This document shows positions 8,393 to 17,234 of a DNA stretch of 64,000 bases, in pieces; position 1 is the first letter of the stretch; each line of letters begins with the position of its first letter. The stretch is from JAAURS01 sp044923475. GTDB taxonomy: Bacteria; Cyanobacteriota; Cyanobacteriia; Thermosynechococcales; Thermosynechococcaceae. The stretch is taken from contig NZ_CP137338.1 in NCBI RefSeq assembly GCF_044923475.1, forward strand, positions 558,001 through 622,000, read 5' to 3'. The notes beneath the pieces were generated by a model, which was given only the letters and a program-made list of their open reading frames with translations, was not told the DNA's origin and searched no databases. The position numbers were made by a program, and so were the translations under genes.

Positions 8393-8772
8393 AAAAAATC
8401 CTGGAAAATTTCATTTTTCTTCTCTGCGTTCAAAAACAATTGGGACAGGCGGTCAGAACAGAACTGCCCCCGACAAACTTAAAGCTTTGTCAGGGAAACC
8501 ACTCTTGAATCGATCGATTCATAAAAACCATGCGGCTCACCGCCTTAAAGGTTTAATAGCATTCCTATTATCAAATGAATATACGTCTAAAGCCGCAGTA
8601 AAAACCGTCAGCTCGCACGACGAGCTGTTTGTCGCGCGGGAGAGAGCGTTGGCTTGGCCTAGAAATGCCACGACTAATCCATTGACTGCGCTGTACTTTT
8701 GACTGCGCGAAAGTTATTCCAATATACTACAATCGTAGTACAATCTGTCAAGAGAATACAGGAGATCGCGCA
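8393..8772. other. Divergent intergenic region with two hairpins
   Basis: No gene is supported here. A hairpin CCCCGACAAA/TTTGTCAGGG lies at 8467-8495 with one mismatch. A perfect 7-bp inverted repeat, CAGCTCG/CGAGCTG, lies at 8609-8627 and is followed by TTT. Near the right end is a candidate operator (separate entry). The rest is moderately AT-rich and presumably holds promoters for the genes on both sides. Confidence 0.4.
8725..8740. promoter_or_regulatory. Candidate operator of the ribbon-helix-helix protein
   Basis: TACTAC-AATC-GTAGTA is a perfect 6-bp inverted repeat with a 4-bp spacer, 33 bp before the GTG start at 8773. A direct repeat TACAATCGTAGTACAAT overlaps it. Ribbon-helix-helix repressors usually bind such short repeats in their own promoters, so autoregulation is a reasonable inference. 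Confidence 0.4.
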
Positions 8773-9123
8773 GTGGTCAATGTTCGTCAGGTACCCACTA
8801 CAGAGATGCAGGTTACGAGCATTCGCCTCGAGCAGGAGTTGAAAGATTGCCTCAAAGAGCTTGCGGGGCATCAAGGGTATCAGGCGCTGATTCGAGAAAT
8901 CCTTTGGGAATACGTTCAACAGCGACAGCAGGTTCCGCCGCGCTCCTTGGCCGCATCTCAAATTCGGGCTACTTTGACGGCGATCGCCCAGACCACCGAG
9001 TATTGCGCCTTGAGCGGTCAAATCATTCATCCCCACGAACCCATGCTCCTGGGCCTGACCTCTGAAGGCCGACTCGTCCCTTTATCCCAAAGCTTCGAGC
9101 GAGAACCCGCCAGCATTAAATAA
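8773..9123 (+). CDS. Ribbon-helix-helix domain protein
   Basis: This is a 116-aa protein. Residues about 12-50 (MQVTSIRLEQELKDCLKELA, then YQALIREILWEYVQQR) have the beta strand, helix and helix pattern of CopG/Arc-type DNA-binding proteins. The C-terminal half (YCALSGQIIHPHEPMLLG) is a separate small domain. The GTG start is set by AGGAG eight bases upstream. An inverted repeat in its promoter may be its own operator. No toxin gene follows: the next gene encodes an exported protein 115 bp downstream. It could be an orphan antitoxin-like regulator or a plain transcription factor. Confidence 0.68.
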   Translation: MVNVRQVPTTEMQVTSIRLEQELKDCLKELAGHQGYQALIREILWEYVQQRQQVPPRSLAASQIRATLTAIAQTTEYCALSGQIIHPHEPMLLGLTSEGRLVPLSQSFEREPASIK

Positions 9124-9159
9124 TTTTGAGATAACTGCTAGATCGATTGTCTATCCCTT

Positions 9160-9175
9160 TGTGATGCAGCTCACA
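9160..9175. promoter_or_regulatory. CRP/SyCRP1-type binding site
   Basis: TGTGA-TGCAGC-TCACA is a perfect match to the TGTGAN6TCACA consensus used by CRP and the cyanobacterial cAMP receptor SyCRP1. It lies 64 bp before the ATG at 9239. A -10-like TATATA is at 9225-9230, which places the site about 50-65 bp upstream of that box, a normal activator position. cAMP control of the next gene is inferred. Confidence 0.6.
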
Positions 9176-9238
9176 GATTAGGGGCGGGCTGGGTCACTGA
9201 GTCGTTCTATCTTTTAGCGCATGCTATATACAGCCTAG

Positions 9239-9733
9239 ATGAGAGGATTGAAATCTGTGAACGGCTTTGGATGTAGAAAAAAAGCAGTTTTGTTTTTCAA
9301 TGCAGGGCTAGCGGGACTTAGCCTTGGCATCAACTTGCTGGCGGGCACGGCTGGAGCAGAGACCGCGACGATCGAGCCTCCGATCCAGCAAGACGGAATT
9401 TACTTATACGGCGAGACCAATACGGCCCGTCAGCCGGGTAAAGGCTACCTCATTTTTCAGCAGTCCGGCGATCGGATTGTCGGCGCAATGTATTACCCGC
9501 AATCTGAGTACACCTGTTTCACGGGAAAGCGTGCCGCGACAAAGGTTCATCTTCAACCCTTTGAGCCAGCGGGACAGCCTTTGCCCGAGCAAGGCGCGCT
9601 TCAAATTTCTCTGCCTGGATTGCACTCCATCAGCCAGATTGGCTCATCCGAACGCCAGACGCTAGCAGCCTGCCAACGAGAGGCGATCGCCCTTCAACCT
9701 TCCGGTGCGGTTACGGTTTTACCCCTCCCTTAA
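9239..9733 (+). CDS. Exported cyanobacterial protein of unknown function
   Basis: This is a 164-aa precursor. Residues 10-40 are an export signal (RKKAVLFFNAGLAGL, then AGTAGA before ETAT). The mature part, about 125 residues, is beta-rich (GIYLYGETN, GKGYLIFQQ, RIVGAMYYPQ) with two cysteines that could form a disulfide. It resembles small secreted proteins found widely in cyanobacteria; no function is known to me. The ATG at 9239 is only 9 bp from a TATATA box. A GTG at 9257 with GAGAGGA nine bases upstream is a credible alternative start. A CRP-type site lies upstream. Confidence 0.7.
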   Translation: MRGLKSVNGFGCRKKAVLFFNAGLAGLSLGINLLAGTAGAETATIEPPIQQDGIYLYGETNTARQPGKGYLIFQQSGDRIVGAMYYPQSEYTCFTGKRAATKVHLQPFEPAGQPLPEQGALQISLPGLHSISQIGSSERQTLAACQREAIALQPSGAVTVLPLP

Positions 9734-9751
9734 CGAGCGCTGTTGGCTGGC

Positions 9752-10012
9752 TCAAACCTTCCCGTCAAACTGGCGATACCAAACCCAATTTGCTGCAATT
9801 TCAAGAACCAGCAGAATAATGCCCGCACCTATTGCAAGATCGGGTCTGTAGTTGCTTCGGCTGAGGGTTTCCATCCAAACCTGGGTGCGATTGGAGTGCA
9901 GGGTAAGATGGGCGATCGCCGGAAACAAATAAATTAACGCTGCCCCGATCGCCATCCACCCCACCATTGCGCTGAGGAGAAAGATCGTTTTTGCGGTTGA
10001 TTGCGAACCCAT
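9752..10012 (-). CDS. Small two-segment membrane protein
   Basis: This 86-aa protein has two hydrophobic segments, about residues 9-33 (IFLLSAMVGWMAIGAALIYL) and 60-78 (LAIGAGIILLVLEIAANWVW). A polar loop between them contains NRTQVWMETLSRSNYRPD. Aromatic residues cluster at the membrane ends. It is convergent with the exported-protein gene across an 18-bp gap and lies 92 bp downstream of the glycine-rich secreted protein gene on the same strand. No family was recognised. Confidence 0.55.
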   Translation of the reverse strand: MGSQSTAKTIFLLSAMVGWMAIGAALIYLFPAIAHLTLHSNRTQVWMETLSRSNYRPDLAIGAGIILLVLEIAANWVWYRQFDGKV

Positions 10013-10104
10013 AATGCCTGAGATAAAAATGGTTAAAAAAGAGGATGCAGTCTAGATCGCCCCTAAGGAGAAAGACTACACCCTCTCGAACCACTGGAGT
10101 AAAG

Positions 10105-10608
10105 TTAGAGTCGATTCTTTAAAAGATCTCGGATACTGAAGCCGCCACCGCCGCCCAAGAGATCGCCTAGGCCGCCCAATAACCCGCCGCCCAGGAGTCC
10201 ACCGCCCCCCAGGATGCCGCTATTTCTAGAGGAACGGCTCGACAGACCTTCCATAACGCCCGTGATGACTGACGGTGCAACTTCTCCAATGACCCCCATC
10301 GTGTCGTTGCCCTTACTGGCCGTCGCGCAATCGCTCAAGGTTCCAGTGCTGCCCTGAATGCTTTGGTCGGCAACGCAAGCGCAAAATTTGTTGACCTGCT
10401 TGAAGTCTGCATCGTTCGCGTTGGCATGGGCATCGAGGCAGTCGCGATAAACAGCCATTCTTCTGGGCGATGGCGTTGAAGTATTGGGAAGGGATCGCTC
10501 CGGTGTGGGAGAAGACTCGAATAGGGGTTTACTCTGAGCGCTTAAAGGCATGACGAGACCGGAAACCAGAAAAAGACCGAGGCCAAGAACGGGAGTGAGG
10601 GTTTTCAT
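10105..10608 (-). CDS. Secreted protein with glycine-rich C-terminus
   Basis: This is a 167-aa precursor from the ATG at 10608; a TTG five codons upstream is possible. Residues 1-26 form a signal peptide (LTPVLGLGLFLVSGLVM, then LSAQS). The middle domain has four cysteines (RDCLDAH, NKFCACVADQ, LSDCA), fitting two disulfides. The C-terminal 35 residues are a Gly/Leu repeat (GGGGLLGGGLLGGLGDLL) ending in a charged helix, RDLLKNRL. Cysteine-containing domains of this kind also occur in other bacterial secreted proteins, but I cannot name the family. The glycine repeat may be a flexible or surface-adhesive tail. Confidence 0.65.
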   Translation of the reverse strand: MKTLTPVLGLGLFLVSGLVMPLSAQSKPLFESSPTPERSLPNTSTPSPRRMAVYRDCLDAHANANDADFKQVNKFCACVADQSIQGSTGTLSDCATASKGNDTMGVIGEVAPSVITGVMEGLSSRSSRNSGILGGGGLLGGGLLGGLGDLLGGGGGFSIRDLLKNRL

Positions 10609-10952
10609 GGTGTTTTGCTTCAAGACAATCTAAATAGATAGATATTTCGCTGAGCTTCTAAACTCTATTTTTCCCAGAAATCTCTGGTTAATTTCAGTAA
10701 CCTTCGTTTGCGAGCTAGAAAAACGCTCTCTAGAGGACTTAGATGAGTTCTGTCTAGCAAAACCGATAGAACTGAGCGCTATCGACCCAGCATTGAATTG
10801 ATTCTAGTGTTTTTCAAGAATTTTTGTGCAGAAACGCAGACGCACTCTAAGTCTCGGGATAAGATTCGAGCAAGTTTGTACGCACGCATAAGGTGCATCG
10901 AGATTTAAGACTGCAAACGGGTTGGGATTGATTCCCAAGGATACAAAACGAC
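10609..10952. other. Divergent promoter region
   Basis: This 344-bp stretch separates two divergent genes. It is AT-rich near 10624-10660 (AATAGATAGATATTTC) and holds no open frame with a ribosome site and no strong hairpin. It presumably contains promoters for the secreted protein to the left and the membrane hydrolase to the right. Confidence 0.4.
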
Positions 10953-13586
10953 ATGATGGCTGAGGAAGGTTTCGTTAAGGGCGATCGCACTAAGAAAGTT
11001 GCGGTGATTGCCGTTCACGGCATCTCCGACCAAAAACCCTATGAGTCGGCACGGGCGATCGCCGATCTACTGCTAACCCAGGCCGATCCGGCCCAATCGA
11101 CCTATGCCCCCTTCAGCGAACAGTTTATCCGGGTGAAGGTCGCTCGCGTTGAAGCGCAACAACAGGTCAATATTGAGATGGTCGAGGGCTGGAATCATCC
11201 GATATCCAAATTTTTAGATGGGGTTTTGCCTCGAAAATGGGCGGAAGTTTTCTACCGTCTGTGGGACTCCGCTGACGAACGCGGACCTTTTATGCGCCGG
11301 CTTTTGACGGGCAAGCCTGCCGATCGAAAGGATCCTTTAACTCAGCCAGACTATCTCTTTATTCGCGACCAAATTGATGAATATCAAAAAAAGTCAGTCT
11401 ATGACAGCATTTGCTTGGAAGGTTACAGGATCGACGCCCACCAGACATCTCCAGAAAAGTCCCCAACCCAAGTGCATATTTACGAAATGTACTGGGCCGA
11501 TCTCTCCCGGCTGGGTTCTGGTTTCGTTCGCATTTTTGGGGAACTCTATCAGCTCTTGTTTCACCTAGGCAGCTTGGGACGCCAATCCGTCGACTTGCTT
11601 CGAGCCGAACACCAAGAGGTTCAAAAGCATCCCGCGTTTGGCAATTGGCTCAACATTTGGGCTTGGTACGGCGCTACCGAAGCATTAGCCGCTCGGATCC
11701 TGTCTTTGTTTCTCCCCATTTTGAACTTGTGCCTCCTGGTCGTCGCGCTCTTGAGCCTTCCAGGCAATATTCCAGAACCCTATGCTGGCTCGGTCGCGAC
11801 CGTCAGTACCGGAATATTGCTGACGGTCTGCGTAGGCCACAGGCTGCTGCACTCCAATAAAACAGCGTTCTGGCCCTGGCTCCTCCTGCCATTTTTTAGC
11901 GGGATTGCTGCTGCCTTAAGCATTGAAGGTCTTGTCACGGGTAAGTTTGACACTGGCTTTGCATTTGGTTCATACCGATGGCTGGCCATAGAATGGGCGG
12001 TGCTGCTTGGCGCGGTCATTTGGTATGCGTTAGTCAAGCCCTACAGCCGCCATCGACCAGGGGCAGATGTTTTCGCGATCGCTATTGGAATTCCGTTGGG
12101 GCTAGCGACCTTTGGGCTGATCTGTACGGCTGCAAACTCCCATCTGGGTATTACGTTTGCCAGTCTGCGCGCGATCGAGGTCATTTATCTGCTGCTGATG
12201 GGCGGTTGGATGGTCTTTTTGCTGCTGTACTTTTCTACCCTGGCGATTGCTGGATTGGCGATCGCCAGTATTGCCCAAAACGGCGACAGCGCGAGAACCT
12301 TGGCAAGGCGTGCCGCTTGGACGGCGCGCTTTGCCCTCGCATTCCCCGCACTTTTATTTTCTTTCTTAACGCTGTCGCTGTGGACGGCCTTGGCCCGTCT
12401 GTCGAAATCCTTTGTACCCGATGAAGCCTTTTACAAACCGCTTTGGTTTTTTAGAGCCATTCAGCCTGTCTTTAAACCCTTTGATTTTGCCCACGACCTC
12501 ACGGTTTTCTCAGGTTCGGGATTGGCCTCAATCGTCATTCTTGCAACAGTCTTAGCTCTAATTTTATTTCTCTGGGTTTTGGTGCCTGCCATTTTGACAG
12601 AAATCTTTCCCCCCGAAACAAAAGACCCCGATAACTTGTTTTCCCAAGGGTTGGGAAACTGGCTTAACAACGGATTTAGGCTTATTCTAGGGCCAGGAGA
12701 TTGGATTATTTCTTGGGTTATTCCCTTTTTATTTTTTGCCGGAACGATCGATGGAATTTTCTTGCTGAGCGGACAAAAAACCTCCGTTTTAGTCATGCTA
12801 CTGCCATGGTTGAAGCCAATCGCTGGTTCGACCGAGACGCTGTTAACTTGGGTGGCTGCGTTTTTGACCGCTTCTGCCACCAGCCTCATTGCCTTTGGTG
12901 GGCGTTTAAATCAGCTTTCCTTAGGGCTGCGCGGTGCGATCGATGCAGTGTTAGATGTCGATAATTATCTGCGGCTTCACCCCCGAGACGATAACCCTAG
13001 CGCTCGAATTTATGCCCGCTATACGTCGCTGCTGCGCTATCTGTGCCGTCAGACTGCGCCGGACGGAGAACCCTACGATGCTTTGATCGTTGTGGCCCAC
13101 AGTCAAGGTAGTGTTATCAGCGCTGACCTGCTTCGGTTTTTGGCGATCGACCCCGATCCAGAACTAAAACGGCTTTCGGAATCTAAACGTATCTATCTTT
13201 TTACCATGGGGTCGCCGCTCCGCCAGCTCTACAGCTATGCTTTTCCCCATCTCTATCGCTGGGCGATCCAAGAACCCGCTTCTGCCGAAACCATTTTGGA
13301 CCTCGGACCGCAGGTCAATCCCCGTCCTGAAACCTTGCTCGGCGTCAGGGCGTGGGTCAATAGCTTTCGCAGCGGCGATTATGTGGGACGTCACATCTGG
13401 CGATCGGATCGCGCCGCACAGCAGTGGTTTCGGGTCGATGCTCGTAATACGCCAAACTTCATTTCAGTGGATCGAACTCAAACCCGTCGCGAGTTTTGCT
13501 TGGGTCCAGGTGCCCACACCCATTACTGGGACAAATATGCGCCTGAGGTGGCCCGTGAAATCGATCGCCTCATTCGCGAGAGTTGA
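10953..13586 (+). CDS. Large membrane protein with split alpha/beta-hydrolase motifs
   Basis: This 877-aa protein begins with a hydrolase-like strand and oxyanion segment (VAVIAVHGISDQ, residues 16-27). It then has a soluble region to about residue 225 and a long section to about residue 640 with roughly ten hydrophobic segments. A C-terminal soluble part carries VVAHSQGSVISADLL, with the candidate nucleophile Ser717 in a GxSxG-like AHSQGS elbow. LFTMGSPLRQLYSY follows, and a candidate His is in GAHTHYWDKY (855-857). In lipases these motifs belong to one fold, so the membrane section looks like an insertion in it. Lipid or ester hydrolysis at the membrane is inferred. It is convergent with the next gene, one base apart. 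Confidence 0.72.
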   Translation: MMAEEGFVKGDRTKKVAVIAVHGISDQKPYESARAIADLLLTQADPAQSTYAPFSEQFIRVKVARVEAQQQVNIEMVEGWNHPISKFLDGVLPRKWAEVFYRLWDSADERGPFMRRLLTGKPADRKDPLTQPDYLFIRDQIDEYQKKSVYDSICLEGYRIDAHQTSPEKSPTQVHIYEMYWADLSRLGSGFVRIFGELYQLLFHLGSLGRQSVDLLRAEHQEVQKHPAFGNWLNIWAWYGATEALAARILSLFLPILNLCLLVVALLSLPGNIPEPYAGSVATVSTGILLTVCVGHRLLHSNKTAFWPWLLLPFFSGIAAALSIEGLVTGKFDTGFAFGSYRWLAIEWAVLLGAVIWYALVKPYSRHRPGADVFAIAIGIPLGLATFGLICTAANSHLGITFASLRAIEVIYLLLMGGWMVFLLLYFSTLAIAGLAIASIAQNGDSARTLARRAAWTARFALAFPALLFSFLTLSLWTALARLSKSFVPDEAFYKPLWFFRAIQPVFKPFDFAHDLTVFSGSGLASIVILATVLALILFLWVLVPAILTEIFPPETKDPDNLFSQGLGNWLNNGFRLILGPGDWIISWVIPFLFFAGTIDGIFLLSGQKTSVLVMLLPWLKPIAGSTETLLTWVAAFLTASATSLIAFGGRLNQLSLGLRGAIDAVLDVDNYLRLHPRDDNPSARIYARYTSLLRYLCRQTAPDGEPYDALIVVAHSQGSVISADLLRFLAIDPDPELKRLSESKRIYLFTMGSPLRQLYSYAFPHLYRWAIQEPASAETILDLGPQVNPRPETLLGVRAWVNSFRSGDYVGRHIWRSDRAAQQWFRVDARNTPNFISVDRTQTRREFCLGPGAHTHYWDKYAPEVAREIDRLIRES

Positions 13587-13587
13587 A

Positions 13588-15873
13588 TCATTTCGAAACA
13601 GGCCCTAGGGCATAAACCGCTACAGGCACCCGCTTGTAGGCTGGGATCCCTGACTTCTCGTCGACGCGTGCTTTGAAAATAGCGTTTACCTCTGGGTAAA
13701 ACATCAGCGCCGCACCCTCGCGAATTTGACCGTAGATAATTTCTACGTCGTCCAACTGAGCGCGATCGCCCCTAACCGCGACCCGCTGGTGCTCCGATAG
13801 CCCAGCTTTCCGCGCATCTGCCGCATTCATCAAAATGCAATTTCGGTGAGGCATCCCGCGATATCGATCGCCAGAGCGGTAGACCACTGTATTGTGCTGG
13901 GAGTAACTGCGTCCCGTCCCGAGGGCTAAGACAATGCCCTTGGCTTGGGCTGGAACCTCAAACTCTGCCAAGGTAGGCAGCGAGAGGCAAGGCAGGGGCG
14001 TGACAAACATATTGGCTTTACCAGAGGGCGTGGCAAACGTCGGCTCGTGGAAAATTCGGTTTGAAATGGTGAACTCTTGCTTCGTGCGATCGATCTCCCC
14101 AATTTTTTCGTAGCCTGGAATGGTTTTGGCAATCAACTGGCGGACGTAGCGCGTGTCTTGCAACTCGCGCCAGCGCACGGGAGCTTCGCCATGAAGCCGA
14201 TGGGCCAGCTCCGTCAAAAACTCAACCTCAGAAATCAGATCGGCCTCCTTGAGGTGGGTGCTGCCCTCGTCGCTGAGCCGCACAAAATTGTTGCCCGATT
14301 CCGTCGTGACTTTGTGGGGATTCTCAAAACGAGCAAATACGGGAATGACAAGGGTATTTTGGCGAGCCAACCCGTGGAAATGACCTAGATTGGGCTTGGT
14401 TGCCAGGTAAACGATCGTTTCAACATTCCCTAGCGCTCGCTTAGCTTGGGTCGAGTCGGGATTGGCCGCGTACAGGTTGCCGCCCAAGCAGAGCAGCGTA
14501 TCAATTTTGCCGCTATCGGCAGCCGCGATTAGGGCGTGAGTGTTGTAACCAGGGACGCGACTGAGGGGACGATCCAGTAATTTTTCCAGAGCCGCGCGAA
14601 TTTCTTCCTTGAGGTGAATCGTGACGCCCATCGACCCAAACCCCTGCACGTTAGAGTGCCCGCGCACGGGCATCGTTCCGGCTCCGGGTTTGCCCGCATT
14701 CCCTGTCAGAAGCGCCGTATTGGCAATACTAAATACGTTGTCAACGCCGTTGTCATGCTGGGTAATACCCATAGACCAGGCAAAAACAACCCGCTGTGAA
14801 GTTCCGATCGTTGTCGCTGCTGCTTCAATTTCTGAGCGCGATATGCCGCAAGTTTGGGTAATCGCGTCCCAGTCAGTCGCAGCGGCGTATTCTACAACCG
14901 CTTCCCAGCCTTCAGTATGGTTTTGGAGGTATTTAGGCTGGCTCAATCCCTGTTCGAGCAAAGATTTTTGAATGCCCACCATCAGCGCCGCATCGCTCCC
15001 TGGGATGGGCTGAAGGTACAGCGATGCAATATCGGAACCGACCAGCAGCGATTTTACAAACGCAGGTGAGGCGAATTTGACCAGTCCGACTTCCACTAAG
15101 GGATTGACGATAATGACTTTACCGCCACGATCGCGCAGTTTAATCAGCTCGTTCATCAGTCGCGGTTGGTTGGCAGGCGCGTTAGACCCCAGCAATACCA
15201 CGCAGTCCGATTGCTTGAGATCCGCCAGGCTCACCATCGAAGTGCCGGAACCGAACATTTGCTTCAATCCTGTCGTGGAGGGGACGTGGCACAAGTCGGA
15301 ACAGTCCGCTAAGTTATTCGATCCTAAGGCCCGCATCATCAGCTGCAATAGATACGCTGCTTCGTTAGACGATCTCCCGGAACTATAAGATGCCACGCGC
15401 TCGGCGGGTTTGCGGAAAGCGGATTCGGCGATCGCAAACACTTCCTCCCAGGAAATGCGCTCGTAATGCTGGCTCCCCGCCCTCAGAATCATCGGAAAGC
15501 TGAGCCGCCCCAACCGATCGGCTTCTTGAGAAGTCAGTTGCTGAAGCTCGGTAATTCTGCGTCGGGCAAAGATTTCGGGAGCGATCGCGGGTTTGAGTTC
15601 GGCGGCGATCGCCTCTACGCTTTTGGCACAGCGCTGGAGCGTTTCCCCCTCTTCGTTTGCAAAGCCGCCCTTTTGGCCCCCGGTGCCCCACGCACAAGAA
15701 AGGCAAGCACTTCTGTGGCGGAGCGTTTTCCAAATTTGGGGACCATCCGGCGATAGGGTATGCTCTGCCCAGTATTGAATGACAGGCATCCCACCACCCA
15801 CGGTTGGCGTTCGAGAATTCTTTAGCTCGGCATCGGTTGCAGAGGGGACGTTAGATGGCCTTTCTAAATCCAT
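13588..15873 (-). CDS. FdhF/YdeP-type molybdopterin oxidoreductase
   Basis: This 761-aa protein is a molybdopterin-binding oxidoreductase of the FdhF/YdeP group, the alpha subunit of formate-dehydrogenase-like enzymes. Visible features are an N-terminal cysteine cluster (HRSACLSCAWGTGG), the Mo-bis-MGD fold with GSNAPANQPRLMNEL, LTGNAGKPGAGTMPVRGHSN and LCLGGNLYAANPDS, and the C-terminal molydopterin-dinucleotide domain (LALGTGRSYSQHNT, MNAADARKAGL). No electron-transfer subunits lie beside it, which is usual for this group. The physiological substrate is unknown; YdeP is linked to acid resistance in E. coli. It needs the cofactor made by MobA, which is encoded at 46.8 kb. Confidence 0.88.
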   Translation of the reverse strand: MDLERPSNVPSATDAELKNSRTPTVGGGMPVIQYWAEHTLSPDGPQIWKTLRHRSACLSCAWGTGGQKGGFANEEGETLQRCAKSVEAIAAELKPAIAPEIFARRRITELQQLTSQEADRLGRLSFPMILRAGSQHYERISWEEVFAIAESAFRKPAERVASYSSGRSSNEAAYLLQLMMRALGSNNLADCSDLCHVPSTTGLKQMFGSGTSMVSLADLKQSDCVVLLGSNAPANQPRLMNELIKLRDRGGKVIIVNPLVEVGLVKFASPAFVKSLLVGSDIASLYLQPIPGSDAALMVGIQKSLLEQGLSQPKYLQNHTEGWEAVVEYAAATDWDAITQTCGISRSEIEAAATTIGTSQRVVFAWSMGITQHDNGVDNVFSIANTALLTGNAGKPGAGTMPVRGHSNVQGFGSMGVTIHLKEEIRAALEKLLDRPLSRVPGYNTHALIAAADSGKIDTLLCLGGNLYAANPDSTQAKRALGNVETIVYLATKPNLGHFHGLARQNTLVIPVFARFENPHKVTTESGNNFVRLSDEGSTHLKEADLISEVEFLTELAHRLHGEAPVRWRELQDTRYVRQLIAKTIPGYEKIGEIDRTKQEFTISNRIFHEPTFATPSGKANMFVTPLPCLSLPTLAEFEVPAQAKGIVLALGTGRSYSQHNTVVYRSGDRYRGMPHRNCILMNAADARKAGLSEHQRVAVRGDRAQLDDVEIIYGQIREGAALMFYPEVNAIFKARVDEKSGIPAYKRVPVAVYALGPVSK

Positions 15874-15951
15874 AGCGCACCTCAGTACATGGAAATCGCA
15901 ATGCGTCCTTCAGATAGGATAACTTTTTCTTAGAGTCACCCAAGGCCGAAT

Positions 15952-16839
15952 ATGCTTCCCGTTTTATCTCCCATTTCAACCGATGGTTTGACAGAGCCTA
16001 CTTCAATTGCAATGGTGGCGGCCATAGAATCGCGTTCCATTCCCGTCCCCTTTAGACCGGAAGGCATAGAGACGACGTACGTACGGCAAGGCACGGGGTC
16101 GCCACCCATTTTGCTGCTCCATGGCTTCGATAGCTCCGTACTGGAGTTTCGTCGCTTGCTACCGCTCCTAGCGCAGCACGCGCAGACCTGGGCGATCGAT
16201 CTGTTGGGGTTTGGTTTTACAGAACGTCCCGACGGTCTTGATGTATCGCCTGCTAATATCGAGACGCATTTGCACTCATTTTGGCAGACTGCAATCCAAC
16301 GTCCGGTCGTGCTGGTGGGAGCATCAATGGGCGGGGCCGCAGCGATCTCCTTTACGCTTGCGTTTCCTGAGGCTGTAGAGAAGCTGGTTCTCATCGATAG
16401 TGCGGGTTATGGTGGCGGGCCTGCAATGGGTCGGTTCTTGTCCGATTCTCTGGGCAATTGGGTCACAGAGGGATTTCTCAAAAAGCCATCCGTCCGCCAG
16501 AAAATTAGCGAGAAGGCCTATTTCAACCCAACCTTTGCGTCCCCCGATGCTCGGACGTGCGCGGCCCTCCATTTGGATCGCCCGAACTGGTCTAAATCCC
16601 TGATTTCGTTTACGCGCAGTGGCGGGTATCGCTCGTGCAAGGCTAGACTTACAGAAGTTCGGGTGCCAACATCGATCTTGTGGGGAGAGTGCGATCGCAT
16701 TCTCGGCACAAAGGACGCAGCTAAATTCCATCGCGCTATTCGTCAAAGTAAACTGATGTGGGTGCCAAACTGCGGTCACGTGCCCCACCTAGAACGGCCT
16801 GATACTGTTGCAGCGGCGATCGCGCAATTCGTCATTTGA
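15952..16839 (+). CDS. Alpha/beta-fold hydrolase
   Basis: This 295-aa protein shows the complete alpha/beta-hydrolase triad. The oxyanion segment is ILLLHGFDSS, the nucleophile Ser125 is in VGASMGGAA, Asp248 is in WGECDRILG and His276 is in NCGHVPHLE. The layout is closest to 2-hydroxymuconate-semialdehyde-hydrolase or epoxide-hydrolase-like enzymes, of which cyanobacteria hold many of unknown substrate. The first 25 residues are extra, and an ATG at residue 21 could be the true start. It is divergent from the molybdoenzyme gene across 78 bp. Codon use matches the host, with GCGATCGC near its 3' end. Confidence 0.85.
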   Translation: MLPVLSPISTDGLTEPTSIAMVAAIESRSIPVPFRPEGIETTYVRQGTGSPPILLLHGFDSSVLEFRRLLPLLAQHAQTWAIDLLGFGFTERPDGLDVSPANIETHLHSFWQTAIQRPVVLVGASMGGAAAISFTLAFPEAVEKLVLIDSAGYGGGPAMGRFLSDSLGNWVTEGFLKKPSVRQKISEKAYFNPTFASPDARTCAALHLDRPNWSKSLISFTRSGGYRSCKARLTEVRVPTSILWGECDRILGTKDAAKFHRAIRQSKLMWVPNCGHVPHLERPDTVAAAIAQFVI

Positions 16840-17234
16840 GTTGCCCGACACGCCAAGGCCAATGATGGCGAACGCAAAAGTGAAGTATCACCCACAGCAT
16901 TACGGCGCGACGTTCAATACATAGAAGTATATTTAAACTTTAAAGAGGATGGCAGGACTTGATTTGAGCGATTGTGTGAGAAGCTTGCCGATCTAAAAAC
17001 GGAAAATGTATATCAAAACACACACACACAACTTCCGTGGTGTTAATATTTGTTTAGTGGGCCTTGTTCGCTTCATAGTTTTACGTTTAGGCATTGAGTA
17101 CCACAGCCGAAAATGTAGGATTTGAAGATCTAAGTAACTAAGTCATGTCAATCGTGAAATATTACTGTAGTGCGAACAAGAAATAAAGCTGCATTTTCTC
17201 TTTTTGTTTTGACTTAAAAGTTCCGGGGGGAATT

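Noticed and set aside
8169..8702. 177-codon plus-strand frame overlapping the alr0857-like gene and the spacer
   Set aside because: It lies antisense to a well-supported gene, has no ribosome site and its product has no fold-like pattern.
17018..17031. (AC)n run as a possible CRISPR or functional repeat
   Set aside because: It is a short dinucleotide tract; no spaced repeats occur around it or elsewhere in the window.
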